Shown: piece by piece, positions 1 to 13,185 of the stretch
How the letters are laid out: every line of letters begins with the position of its first letter
Position numbering within the stretch: position 1 is the first letter of the stretch
Source of the DNA: Marchantia polymorpha subsp. ruderalis
Taxonomy: Eukaryota; Streptophyta; Marchantiopsida; Marchantiales; Marchantiaceae
Length of the DNA stretch: 64,000 nucleotides
Assembly (NCBI GenBank): GCA_037833965.1
Contig: AP031356.1
Location: 5,974,501-6,038,500, forward strand
Direction: 5' to 3'
Position numbers and translations under genes: made by a program
The notes under the pieces: generated by a model
What the model was told of the DNA's origin: nothing
The model's database searches: none
The model's input: only the letters and a program-made list of their open reading frames with translations

Positions 1-3000
1 CTTCTGGTCTCTTTAAGTTATTGAGTTTGATTTCTCGATTAGTCTGACTTGTTTTACTTGTCAACTATGTCGTGCTGCCATTTATCACGATCTTCTCAAA
101 CCGACGGGTGGCATTGTCTCATTTGAGTGAGATGTATTGACTTCTCCTATGCACACCTTCTATCTCTGGTTTGTAATATGTGAATTCAACTTCAGTTCCG
201 CAATGTACTTTTCGCTAAGTGGGTTTGTTGCTAGTGCATTTGTACCACGCTGATGCTCTACATGAGAGTTCTTACAGTTCATCCATGAAATCTTTTTCCA
301 AGGTGTGCTTCAAAAGGTATTGGCGTTGCCACCTAATTATAGATTGCCTAATATCAAATAGAGTCCAAGGACAGGAAATAGGATAGAGACAGCAAATCCC
401 AACGAGAGCTTACACAAGATTACCTGACAGCTCAGAAGAATTCAACAATATCCTATGATTATCCTATATTTTCAGGTTATCCGAGCAGACACTGGCGAGG
501 TTGAACATGTGTATTTTTGGGAACAGAAAACAAAATGCTAGAAACTGTATCCAGCAAAAACGTACACAAGTTCATCTTGATTAAAACATCTAGTCAGTCC
601 TCGTGATGGATGATAAATATGACAGTTGAAAGCAATATTGGATGCGTGAAGGTCTGAATTCTCACTGGACCACATTTGATTATCCCCTTACATACAAAAA
701 AATGTAATTGAAACCAGCTTAAGGTACTTTTGGAACACTTCTACTTAGAAGCTATAGACAGGGTTCATCATCCCCAAACATAAAAACAATTAATGTGTGA
801 TTATCCAAAAACATCAGAAAACCAATTTTAGCAACTAAGAAAAAAGTAATTGTGCAATGCTTGGAGCATATCACTCACTATTTCCGTCTTGAAAATGGAG
901 GGCTTTTGTTGGATATTTGTCAGTTCTTTATCGTTTTGAAAACTTCCTTAAGATTTACGTATACTCTATCTTCCTTCTCAATACCCTTCAAAACGCTCAT
1001 CGTAAGTTGTAAGTCTCTTCTTCACTGTCAGTTGTTACCTCTGAATTTGTTCCAGTATTGACTCCATGCATGCTACTATTCTTTTGTACAAGGTTTTGAT
1101 GAATTCTATAAGGGGCAATTGAAATTTAAATGAAATAATTTGTAATCGTCTTGATTCAATGAAGAGACATCGGTGTGCAGAATGCTGAGACGAACTACAG
1201 AAGAATCTCCTATTCTTTAGTTATAGATTTATTCTTAGACTCGACCATTACGAACTTCTATTGATATAGAATATGTTTGACTTAACTCGACTATCCAAAT
1301 TCCTCGTCTACATTGTAGATAGTGAAATTGGAAGCGTTGTCTGACGTCAGAAGCAACAAAGGAAGAAAAGCGGGGCATGAGACAAACAGGAGATATTATG
1401 AACAACGGGAAACAATATTACTTCCTCCTACCTTTTTGAAACGCAATACGGAAGTTCCTTATTCCCCAGGGTGTGGTTCATCAGGTGATGGATGCTCTGG
1501 AGCAAATAACCAGCACTTCGTTTTTCCTCAACGTTGCCATTGTGTTAGGTTCCAAATGCGGGTCATCTGGGGTAATGAAACCAAATGATTACTGAGGACA
1601 TCTCATTTCATCCTGACCAGTACCCATTCTAGCGTTGGACTCAGGGATTCAGTCATAGATGCTGGGTGTTATTAGGAGAGTTGAAAGTTTTTTAGATTCG
1701 GTTAAGCTTAACCTTGCTTACGTAGTTCTTTGAGTTCAGATTCTTGACGTTCAGACTTGAAGATCTGCTGTCACCGATCACGGTACACTTTACTTCTGAT
1801 CGATGGAAGACCTCAATTTGGGATGATATGGGTTTCCAGTACAAACACAGTGGTCTGAAAACTGAGTTTGTCATTGTTCTTCTTGTCGTTCTTGTTCTAA
1901 ACGTGCTCTCGCTTGTCGGGAGACTAGAACCTGCTTCATGCTATCATGGCGCCGGGAATGATGTAATGAAATAATATTTGACAGTAAACGAGTTTGGGGT
2001 ACGAGAAAGTAAGTCCACTGGAGCGCGTCATAATACAACTGAATCTTTAAACACAATAAAACACGAGCTTGTCCCTGGTTGACCTTCTGGTTATTCCTCC
2101 TTGTGATGATTGATGGGGTCCATGTCTACCATAGCCATTATCTCTATTTGCAATCGACCTGTACATCATATTACCATACTAAGTATTTTTAAGACTAAAT
2201 TGCACCTAAGTCAAAAGCATCGTAAACTTTGGCGCCCGGTTTTACAGCTTGGGTTTTCACCAAACCTGCTTCATTGCACCACAAATTACAGTTATAAAGT
2301 TCCGCCTGTCGGACTCAGGGGTTCAAACTAATAAAGCCGTTGAAATTTCAGTTTTTCTGTATAGTAGAGAGATTCAGCAGAAGTGAATGTAGTGTTAAAA
2401 AAGAGCTTACACATCGATGAAGCAAAAATATAAAGAAGAGTATAAAATGTAAATGGGGACCAAGGAATATGTCAAAAAGTAGAGCAATACCCCATTAACC
2501 AGCACATGGATGTCGCGATAGATGTAGTACTGGGGATAGGCCCATTGTCATCACAGTGAAAGATATACCCTCGTGCATTTAATATATACTAAGGTGATAT
2601 GTCAAATGGTCAAACAACAACATCATCCTAAGAAACCTCACCTCATCTAGCTGCTCTTTTGGGTCTTACAGCAGCCGACAGGGCGACTCTCCTTGCCCGG
2701 CTGGAATGATACGGGAACCTTTAAGGCTGTGCAACACTTAGTCGCAGAGCCCAAGGGTCTGCAAGACAACGAAGGGGGGATGTTTTAAGATAAATTTGAG
2801 AATCTAATAACTTCTATGAGCTGATTTGGAGGGAACTGGACGCGAGATATGGCAATAGTATGCGTTTGTAACCATAAGTTGACATTTGAAGGAGGTTGTA
2901 GGGGTTTGCCGCGTGGTGGAGGACGGATGAGAGGAAAGCTTTGATATAGACAGTTGAAACTAAGAAGAGAAGCATGTTACATAGCACAAAAAATAGGACA

Positions 3001-5540
3001 AGAAAAAAGTCATGGAATCAAAGGTGAATAAACTAGCAGTAAGGTAGTTTTTGTTTCTTGACTGTTGGAAAGAGCAAGAAGAAAAGACAAGACTATAAAA
3101 ATAAGAATATTTAAGGAATCAATACTCTTGATAGCTGAATATTTTGATATTATTTGATGAGTTTTGAGTATTGAATGAACTTTTAAATTTAATTTATACA
3201 TGGAAATTTATATTCAATATCATTTAAACAATGCATTGATCATAATTATATATATATTTTTGAATTCTTCCCAGATTTGAGTTTAGATTATAGAAGTTAC
3301 TATATAATTCATAAAAAAATTTGAATTGATGAATTTGGATGTGTGATGAATCAAATACATCTATATCTACATAAACCTTTGTGATAAAATGATATATTAT
3401 ATATTTATAATTCCAGAATGTCTGGAGAAAATAATGAGATTGAAGAAACTTAAAATTTCCAAGATGACACATTGTTTACAGCTATGCATTCCCAACTCCA
3501 CGCAACAAAACTTTATACCTGAAAATGTGTAATTTTATTATATATTTAAATGTTACAATTTCAATTAAAAAATTTGTAAGATCTATACCACATAAAAATT
3601 AAAAAATATAGGTATTGATAACCATTAACTTAATAACAACGACCTAATTAGTATCAACCAACTACAGGTAAACTCACCTCTCACTTGTTGTTTAAGCATT
3701 TCCTAAGCACACATTATGGATATGTCTACTATGTAGTGGACATTTCATGTGATATATAAAATAGAGCATTGAAAGATATGAAATCACATGTGGTATCCAT
3801 CAAAAATATTAAAGTCACCTGGATAAAAGTCTGACTAATTATTGATTCTACGACAAGGTCAAGTCAAGTCAACCCAGCCCACTTCAAAATTTGTCAACAC
3901 AAACTACTTTGAAAGAAAAGTACTTTGGGGTGGGCAGATCTGCCAGACCGGTTGAGTTCGCCTTTTACTCTATGTACGATAACGGCAACGTGTGGCTAAA
4001 GCCTGCTCTAATTCTTCCTTGACGATCATGCATCAGCTAAGTCTTTCCAGAAATGATTTTGCTGAAGCACTATCATGCAGATCATTTAGAGCATATACGG
4101 TCTGTGTCACTTTCTGTCCATGCTTTGCTTAGATGCTCCCGGCTTGCAATGCCGTCTTCGCAGCCAGATTGTTTGCAGGTGGATGCAAGGTCACAGGACA
4201 CAGGATCATTGGGTTGACTGCAACTCTTATCTGTACTGTACTGGGGGAGCTTACTGTGAGATCTCCACCAACCACTTGAGTGTGTGAAAGAGATGAGGAC
4301 TGACATGAGTAGCCGTTGACCGATGCATTGTCCATTATACTTTCCGCTTGTTCATGGAATGGATGCAGTTCGTCCAGGCCCTCTAGGACTGTAAGAAGGG
4401 ATGTCAAGGTCTGAGCCCCGAGTACAGTACATCCACATTCGTTAACGAATATAACAAAAGGTTTGTAGGTCCGGTGCTCTTCAAAAAGCTAATGCGGGTC
4501 ATACATTACGTGTTTGTTCGGCACACAATTGTTTTGCTATGTTGTTCTCTTGGGATTGCTTGAATACTATCCAATAGTTGGATAAAGAGTTTTGGAAATT
4601 TACGCGTCTCAGGATAGGATAGGCTGGTGGAACTTGATGGTACGACATATGTGTTACTTATTTGATGGCAGTACTGTTCCTCTATGTGAATGTACCATCA
4701 AAAAATGACGCATGCTCATGAATGTACATCATGCCTAGTACATACTGTACAAATATCTTGTCATTCTTCGTGAGGCTCTATGGCATACTATTAAGCATGT
4801 GGTGGTTGTTATTGCTTGTACTAACCCGAGTTCTCGACAGGGCACCAAATCTAGCAATGAAGATAATTATGATAAAATTTCACAAATTATTTGCAAACAG
4901 ATTTAATGGTTATGGTTAAAAAGGTTCCAGCAGAAAACTGATCAATAAACTGACTTCTGCAGTTCCGTCTTTTTTCTTTCTATTCCTACTTGATGTGGTC
5001 GAGTAGTCTGGGGCCACACAATGACACGTACACCACAAATTAACTTTACGCCAATCGAGCAGAATATTTAAGAGAAGTCGTCGACATCCGTCTCCTCAAA
5101 CCACAGAGGAGGTGACGCAACGCACTCAACCAGGACGGTCAAAGAAGGGAAAAATGTCTACCTGGAGTTCAGATTTCTTTGTGATGTTGACTACTGTAGC
5201 GTGCTGCTGTCCAGTTCATTTGTACTATTCGAGATTCAATGTCGGGATACTGCGCAAGGTTGGACAACTGGCTTTGACTGTCTTGAAACATATCACCTCT
5301 TTCCTGCCATCGTCGTTAAAACCTGGACTAATTACTTAACTGCTAACGCCAAAAAGCACAGTATCAAGAAGCTTCAGTGAAACACGCTACACTGACATAA
5401 AATTACACTATAATATCCATGTCCGTGACCGACTGCAAGCAGACAAATGACCAGCATCCAAAGATTCCATTATGAGCTGTATCGGGACGGGAAGAGTTCC
5501 GAAAGTCATGTTTTAACTTAAAACATTAAAATGTTGCAAT
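1..5540. other. Intergenic region, no recognisable gene
   Basis: I see no family I can name here on either strand. Open frames are short (under about 95 codons), have no domain signatures and are not linked by convincing splice sites. Composition is around 40% GC with AT-richer patches near 3.0-3.7 kb. The only stretch with slightly coding-like texture is on the minus strand at about 4,082-4,407, listed separately. Confidence 0.6.
4082..4407 (-). other. Possible unassigned coding exon(s)
   Basis: Two overlapping minus-strand frames stay open here, one of 92 codons from an ATG at 4,407 and one of 74 codons ending in a stop near 4,082. The local composition is less AT-rich than its surroundings. 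The peptide from the second frame is rich in Ser, Cys and Asp and would read as a C-terminal tail, but I recognise no family. No strong start context and no firm donor or acceptor pair were found, so this may be chance. Treat it as a hint only. Confidence 0.15.
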
Positions 5541-8500
5541 ATGCTGCAGAGGATTTCTTAAACAAAATTTATGGCTAAGAACATGAAACTAGACGTGATA
5601 TGCTAGTTCATAATCACATGAGATCTGAATATCTAATATAAATGTTGATTTTGGAATTAAAGTCAAAAAAATTACAATTTATTGACTGATAGATTGGAGA
5701 ATCTTTTTTGTTAAATTGTTTGAAAAGGAATGGCATAGTATTATTATTCAGTCAACTTGAACTTTTGTGATTCATATCTTAAAAAGTTGACAAGCATTCA
5801 ATAACACTAATTACAAGTAACTTGTCCATGCATTCATAAAAAATAAAGATATTTGAAAAAAAATTAACTTCAGAAAAACTTGCAAAGAAACAAACCATAG
5901 ATGAAAAATTATGTGCATAAAATTTCAGAAGTAAAGAGAAATTTTTTTGAAGAAAGAATAAAAGGTAAATCCAATTCATGATACTGTAAGAAAAGATTGT
6001 TTAATTAATGATTCATAAGCAACTCAAAGGAATTTTTTTATAATGAAATTTTTAATCAATCACTATCAATATTCAGTTTCAAATATTGATTATATTTATG
6101 TAGGAGGTTGCAAAATCAAATATTTTACCATATACTATCTATATAAAATATTTCAGATTCATTTCAATTGGATAACATCTCAACTTTGAGTCATTATTTA
6201 TCTAACTACAAGTTTTAGATCTTTTAATATTATTTCAATGTCTCAAAATTAACCTAAACCTTATCAAGTTGAGTCAATTTCTTATTCTCACTAAACTTTA
6301 ATCAATTTTGACCTAAATTATAATGTTGATATTAACACTTCATCTTTTTCTATTTGACAACAGAATAATAACATCATAACAATGTAATGTGATAAAAAAT
6401 AAGATGAGACAAATCTTCTAAAACATACAAAGATAAGTGGTAACATGCGCAACAATTCAAAATAAGTCTTAGTTGTTTCCATATGAAGTTTGATTTTGTT
6501 GTTTTAGCTTCAAACCTTAATTAGTTTTTGTCACTTCTTTTCCATCAAATCCTATGTTTTTAACCCTTATAAGTGTATCTTAATACTTTATGGTACATGA
6601 AGCATTTGAAACTTTCTGCTGTATATTTTTCAAGCTGATTAGAAAAAAAAAATTGTTGTAAATATAATCAAATTTCACATAAAAAGCTAAAATCAAATGT
6701 GTTTTTTCCAAAATATTTCTTACTTCTTTCAAATTTTGGATTAAATCATCCATAGGTTTTTTTGAAATGAAAAATATATATTATAGTTGTTGTAGCAAGA
6801 AAAAATACAAACATCCAATCACATGATGTAGAGATACATGTGATTTGCCATTATGTCCACATGTTTAATAAAATTTCACTGAAAAAATCTAATAAATGTT
6901 CAAGGCAAGCTACAACTTGTAATACTACATAAATGACAGTTAAAATGCTAAAACTAATTTTAATTAGGATTAAGTTAAAAATGATAATTTTGAATTTCAT
7001 TTAACAATTACAATCTCATCTTTAATTCATGACTCCATAATGCATACAAAAAGTTCTAGAAAAAACTTTAACATATGTAACTTTTTAAACTAAAGCTTAC
7101 TAAATTTAAGTTCTCGTTAAAAAAAGTAGAACAAAAATATATAGAAGTAACAAAAATTGGTAGTAAATTTTATTTTTGCTCCTAAAGCAAAATCTACATA
7201 GTAGTACAATGTCTTTCAAAACTATTCAAAAATAAAAACTTTAGTCAACACATCAATTGAATTAAATTTATTGTTGATCTTTACTATGTCAATCATTTTA
7301 TTATAAACTGCATCTCTAAAAAATAAAATCTTATGTTGATGTCTTTCATTTTGCTATTAATAATTTGATTTGCTACAAGATGTGACATATTTTCACTATC
7401 ATAGTGGAAATTAATAATTTTTTGTTCCAATTTCATTTCAATGATAACACTATTCAACAAAAGAGATTTATTTGTTGTTTCTACTGCTTCTACATATTTA
7501 ACTTCCATTGAGTAATTAGTTACTCACATTTGCAAAATAGATTTTCAATTAATGCATCCATTATCATGGTATAAAACTATACCCACTTGTAGTTATTCTA
7601 TTGTTCATAGTTAGCATCAACATAGTCTATTTAGGTATTAAACAAAATTCTTGTTAATCTTTGGATATTTGAAAAACCATTTGACTACTTTTTTATTTCA
7701 TCTTTTCTTGATTTGACATGTACATTTTTACCTCAAATTTTATGAATATTCATACTTAATATCCTTCTGAATTTATACATATAACTCATCTTAAATGCAC
7801 ATTTCAACTTCATCTTGAATTTGTTGACATTGAATTGATATTTTCATGAAAATAAACATTACATTCATATTGAATATTAGAAAAATGAAATTGAAGATTT
7901 CATAATTCACCTTTTTCATGTATATATATTGATCATACATATTTTTTTAATTTTTGTGATTTCATGAACTCATCAAACCTTGTATTATGCTTTCAAAGAA
8001 ATTGCTTCAATCCATATCACAATTTCAATTATCTACAAACCAACTTCTCTTGACTCTATTTCTTAAATCAAACAAGTTGTTTTATGTTGAGACACGACAG
8101 TGCTGAATTTTAGACATGTTAGAGGAACTAGAGCATTCATATTTTTGAACATCAATATACGCGATAGTCAATTCAAACCACAAGCTCCAAATATAAAAGA
8201 GTACAAAAATTATCAAGAAATATAGTACATTTAATGATAGTGATCAAGTTATAAAGATTAGTGTACAAATTGATCCTTGCCTTTATGCAAGTGTTTGTAT
8301 TTTTCGATTTTTTTGAAGTTGTCTTCATAGATATATACAGATCGTCAACATTGCAATTCTTGCTTTGATCTCAAGCAACAATCTTTTTCATGCAAAAAAG
8401 CATCAATTTCATCAGAAATTCACATTCATATAAAAGTCCAAACTCACATTTATAAAAAAACTCCAAGCTACAAGTTTGTCATAAATTGAAATCTTTCATG

Positions 8501-9035
8501 CACGTTTATGATAAAGCCATCAAAATTTTCCACAAAAGCATTGCCTAGATTTCAATTGTTAAGAGTAAATCACACAAATCATGAATATGAACTAGAAACA
8601 GATGTCTCATGAAAACATGATGAAAACAACACTTAAAAGATTGAAAACAACAATTTATTTTTTCACCTAAAGCGCTCATTGTAAGTGTCATTGTGATTTG
8701 TTTTGTTTGACTTTATGATCATCCAAATTGACTGTGCAATATGATCCAAATGATGTAGTGCAATGTTGTAAAGCTAATTCGTCAATGTTGATAATGATTT
8801 TGAGTGGTACATGGATCAACATTTTGCAAATTTGATGCAAACATTTTTCCACTTACATGAAACTTAGATTGTACTATTCTCCACATCTCTTTTTACTAGA
8901 TGTTGAAATGCGATTTAGATACATCTCAAGCAAGTCATTTGACGTGACAAATGTATGAATAAAAACGGTTGCTTATGATGTCAAACATTTTGCAAAATCA
9001 AGTTGGATTTTGTCTCAAAAAAATAAATTTTTCTT
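5541..9035. other. AT-rich decayed transposon territory
   Basis: This stretch is extremely AT-rich with no long open frame. Part of it (about 7,100-7,700) still matches Ty1/copia RNase H on the minus strand and is listed separately. The remainder probably includes other parts of the same fossil, but I could not place its ends. Confidence 0.55.
7100..8000 (-). mobile_element. Ty1/copia LTR retrotransposon fossil (RNase H part)
   Basis: On the minus strand the peptide at 7,293-7,508 reads EVKYVEAVETTNKSLLLNS followed by a DSENMSHLVAN stretch. This corresponds to the Ty1/copia RNase H pattern (EAEYVAA..E, then DSQSA..LA.N and ..KHID.RYHF). Just upstream on that strand (about 7,510-7,640) residues like DYVDANYEQ match the preceding copia block (GYVDADYAGD). 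Reverse transcriptase would lie further right. The copy is thoroughly broken, with many lesions, and is strongly AT-shifted, so it is old. Its LTRs were not found, and the stated ends are approximate. Confidence 0.65.
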
Positions 9036-9040
9036 CTTGA

Positions 9041-9449
9041 TGTAACAATCTTTAGTTAGTTAGAACTAAAGAAAAGTTTACTTTAAATGTTAATATAGAT
9101 TCTTTAGCGTGCACTAGTCGTAGCTGCCACGTCAACGATCTGCACGCTTCGTAGAAAGAGAGTTAGTGTGTTAGTTGACAACGCCACGTTAGCAATCTGT
9201 GTGTTTTTTAGTTAAGGATTGAGTGTGTTAGTTAGTAGCGCCACGTCAGCAATCCGTCTGCTTGTTCTGGTCATCCGTCACGTCATCCATCCATTAGGAA
9301 TGAGATGGATGATGAGAATAAGATCTTATTTTCTTGTACTTGTTGGTGAGAACTATATAAGGGAGAGGACAACCATTGTTGGAATCTCTCATCTTCAGAG
9401 TTTATGTTTCCATTTTCAAATGAACTTCTGTCGAAACATTAGTTTTACA
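9041..9449 (+). repeat. 5' LTR of element A
   Basis: This 409-bp repeat begins TGTAACAATC and ends TTTTACA. It matches 20,424-20,808 and, in reverse orientation, the LTRs of element B. It keeps the ACGT-core motifs and the TATATAAG box seen in B, with many substitutions. The 5-bp sequence CTTGA precedes it. Confidence 0.92.
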
Positions 9450-10038
9450 ATGATATTAGAGTAACCTTACTCTTTCTTTGAATGTGGATTATACCTCATG
9501 TACTAGCAAGTGAATAATCATGAAGTGCAATTTTGAGAGTGTATAAAGGCTGACAGAGGTCATTGATCAACATGTAGAGAGAAGAGGAAAAGATAAAATT
9601 GTGGTTTTGCAGATATGGACGTGCTTGACAAAAATCCACATTGCATTGGTCAATTTCTAAACTATTTGATATTTACCTTTGTTGCATGGAAAAACATCAT
9701 TTTTGGATGTACCTTGTTGGGTGCAGATTTTATGACTAGAGTGTTGGAGTCAAAAGTGCCACTGATTCTTCCAACAGTTAGTGATGAAGAGACTTGAAAT
9801 TATACCATATACATTATATACTGAATGTTTCATGAACTTGAATTGTGAATCAGCCGTTTCGGTTTGATCTAACATTTATGTAGGGATTAGAAGAGTATAC
9901 TGACACAGAAGATTGTGGATTGATTTTCTTGTGAGAAATTATAGACAAGAGTACTATAGAGTTGTGTTAGAATGATCTATATATTTTAAAGCTATTTTTT
10001 GAGAGTTCAGAAAGTGATTATATTCACTTTGTATAAGA

Positions 10039-12993
10039 GTGAGTGTGAGAAAGATGGAATCATCAATTGATATGAGCGAGATTCTCAACAAAATCATGGC
10101 GAAGATGAATGAGTTGAGAAAAACAATAGTTATGAGCATATCAAACATCAAATTATGGAAGATAAAATCTTCGCATTGGAGAGTGAAAAAATTAGAGAAA
10201 AAAAGAGTTCGAGAGATGGAAGTTGAACATCAAGTTCAAGCTTATCAAGTTCGGCTAGAACCAACTCCTATTGATGCAGTAGAGGCAAATAGGAGACGTC
10301 TTTAGGAGATTAAAGATCAAAGAAATTTTTTGCTTCAAGAGGAAAAATCATTTAAAGTGAAAACTTACAAAGGAAGTAGAGCGATGAGAGTATTAGAGTA
10401 TGAATAATGAAGATGCATATTCATATATTCCATATTTATGTTTTTGATTATATTGCAAGAATGTTCATGAGATCTTATCTCAATGATAAGTCTATCATAT
10501 GGTACACAACATGGTAGAGACTATTTTCAAATAAAGGTGCTACCATTTTGTGTATAAAAATGCTAGAATTACTTTTGCAAAATTTTCAAGCGGTGTACTT
10601 TCTTCAAATTGCAAGAATAAAGTTGTGAGATTTAAAGCAAAAAGAAGATATTTATGATTACATTAAAGAATTTTGTGATTTTTAAGTATCTATCAAGGAA
10701 TTGGGTGAAGTAGAAGTCTTGGACGTGTTGAAACAAGGCTTGAAGAATCAAATACAAAAAGAGTTCATGGTAAGCAATACATCCACAGTGAATGAAGCAA
10801 TCGCAATTGCTCAACAAATTTTGGGTGCTTTTGGTGTCACACACGGTAAAGCAGTAAGCAATTTTTGAGATCCATTTGGTCCAACACCGATTAAGTTGGG
10901 AAACCTTTGACGTAAAGAAGGTTTTGCACCAACAAAAGGACAAACTCTAAGATTTGAAGTTGGGATTCAGTGATCAAGAGTTCCAAATTTGCAAGATGGT
11001 TATACAAATAACAAAATGGTTCAAGAAAGAGTAAGATTTTATGACAATTGTCAATGCTATGCATGTGAACGAATGCATCACATTGCCAAGCTTTGCCGAA
11101 CTCAACTTACACCGCAAGGGGGACGGCCCATACAACGACGACCGTTTAACATCATGGAAAGGATAGAGTATGAAGAGGTTGAGGAAGAAATTTTAGTAGC
11201 AAAGATCACTAGTAAACTTGACTCGCGATATTACTAGTTCTACAAAATGAAGAAAATACAAGGTTGAAAAAAATCAATGGTTGGAAACTCATGGAAGGAG
11301 TAAGAAGCAAATTCATCTCATTTTTACTGATGGTTTGATGTAAGTACACAAGGTGAGAGTTTTGGTTGATCATGGAACAATAGAAAATTTTCTATCAAAG
11401 AGCGTTAATATGAGGTTAGGTTTGATGTTCATGAAGGACGCGAGTGAGGAAGTTGAATTGCCAAACGATCAAACTGAAGTGATAGAAACATTATCACAGT
11501 GCAAATATATCCATAGATTGATACAAGGAGAGCATTAAATGGAAAGTAATTTGTTTAGCTCGATATTATATCATACTTGGAATATCATAGATGTAGCAAT
11601 ATAATCTAGAGGTAGATTGGAAAAAAAAAGTAATTACAAGTAGTGGTTGGAAGATTTATGAAGATAAAATTAGATCTCAAAATAGTAATTTAAACTCTTT
11701 GTGATGAGTAAAACATACATTTCTAGAGAGTATGTATGTTTTCTTGGACGTATAAGAGATATTTTGTCCATGGACAAACTTTACATCTCGGAGTCATTGA
11801 ACAATTTTTATGAAGTATAAAGATGTTTTTCCAGATGATATACTTGCAAAATTACTATCAAATAGGCAAGTAAATCACAAGATTGAGATAATATCTAGAA
11901 GTACATCAACTAGCAAAGCTCCATATCGTTTGACTCCAAACAAATTTAGAGAATGCAAACTTCAAGTGGAGCAGATGTTGAGCAAGGGATTCATTCAACC
12001 AAGTGTTTCCTCTTATGGAGCTCTAGTGCTCTTTGTGAAGAAAAATGATTGATACATGAAACCATGCATCGACTTCTGGAGATTAAATCATCAAACGGTA
12101 AAATATAAATATCCATTATCTCATATGGATAATTTGTTTAATCAACTTCAAGAAACAAAGTACTTCACCAAGCTAAATTTAAAAAGCGGCTACAATCAAA
12201 TTCAAATTGCAGATGAAGATGTTCACAAGATAATTTTTTGTACTAGGTATGGCCAATTTGAGTATCTAGTGATGCCTTTTGATCTCACTAATGCACCACC
12301 TACAATCATGGAATTGATGAACGATATCTTTTGCCCTTATTTAGATAAATCTATCATTGTTTTTTTAGATGATATATTGATGTATAGCAAAAATTTGAGT
12401 GATCATAGAGATTATTTACAAGAAGTACTTCAATTTTTGAGAGACAATCAATTATATGTCAAAGGTTCAAAATGTAAATTTTGCAAATGAAAGGTAGATT
12501 ACTTTGATCATAGGGTTACAATCGTAAGAATCCAACTGATGAGTGAGATATAGATGCCATTCAGAAATAGATAGCACCTGAGGATTAAACTCAGTTAAAG
12601 AGTGTTCTAGCGCTCACTGGTTTCTATCGTAGATATTTGAAAGTTTTTGCTCGGCTAGCTCAAGCCTTGATTTCTATGTTAGGCAAATGTCAAAAATGGA
12701 AATGAGAAACAACTCATGAGGTAGCTTTTCAAGCAATGAAAGATGTTTTTTTACACGCATCTGTACTCAAGTGATATGATCCTAACCGTCCTATCAAGTT
12801 GGCTACTGACGCATCAGGTACAAAAGTAGATGTCAGACTTGAACAAGAATGGAACAAAATTGGCACACGACACGATGAGAGTAGTTAGTCATTGTGTTGG
12901 CAATCAAACACTAGATGCATTACTTGGGTGATAAGGAGTTTGTGGTGGAGACCGATCATAAACCATTGGTTTATTTGGAAACTAAGAAATAAT
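10039..12993 (+). pseudogene. Gag-pol remains of element A, left part
   Basis: Broken gag and pol coding remains in the same order as in element B: a gag N-terminal region, a CCHC zinc knuckle (CYACERMHHIAKLC, about 11,055-11,100), a protease patch with VLVDHGTIENFLS near 11,360, and reverse transcriptase with the LDDIL active-site motif near 12,365. Similarity ends in RNase H, where element B begins. The whole tract is AT-shifted relative to B. Many breaks are present. Confidence 0.85.
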
Positions 12994-13172
12994 TGTAACA
13001 CTAGGGTTTAGAGAGAAGTTCACTCGAAGATAAAAACGTAAACTCTGAAGATGAGAGATCCCAACAATGGTTCTCCTCTCCCTTATATAGCTCTCACCAA
13101 CAAGTACAAGGTGATAAAATCTAATCCCCACCATCCATCTACTTTAGTTCTAACTAACTAAAGATGGTTACA
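12994..13172 (-). repeat. 3' LTR of element B
   Basis: A 179-bp LTR, almost identical to the two ends of the 420-bp LTR at 18,383-18,802 but much shorter overall. The terminal motifs TGTAAC and GTTACA are intact. Confidence 0.92.
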
Positions 13173-13185
13173 AACCTCCCTCCTT

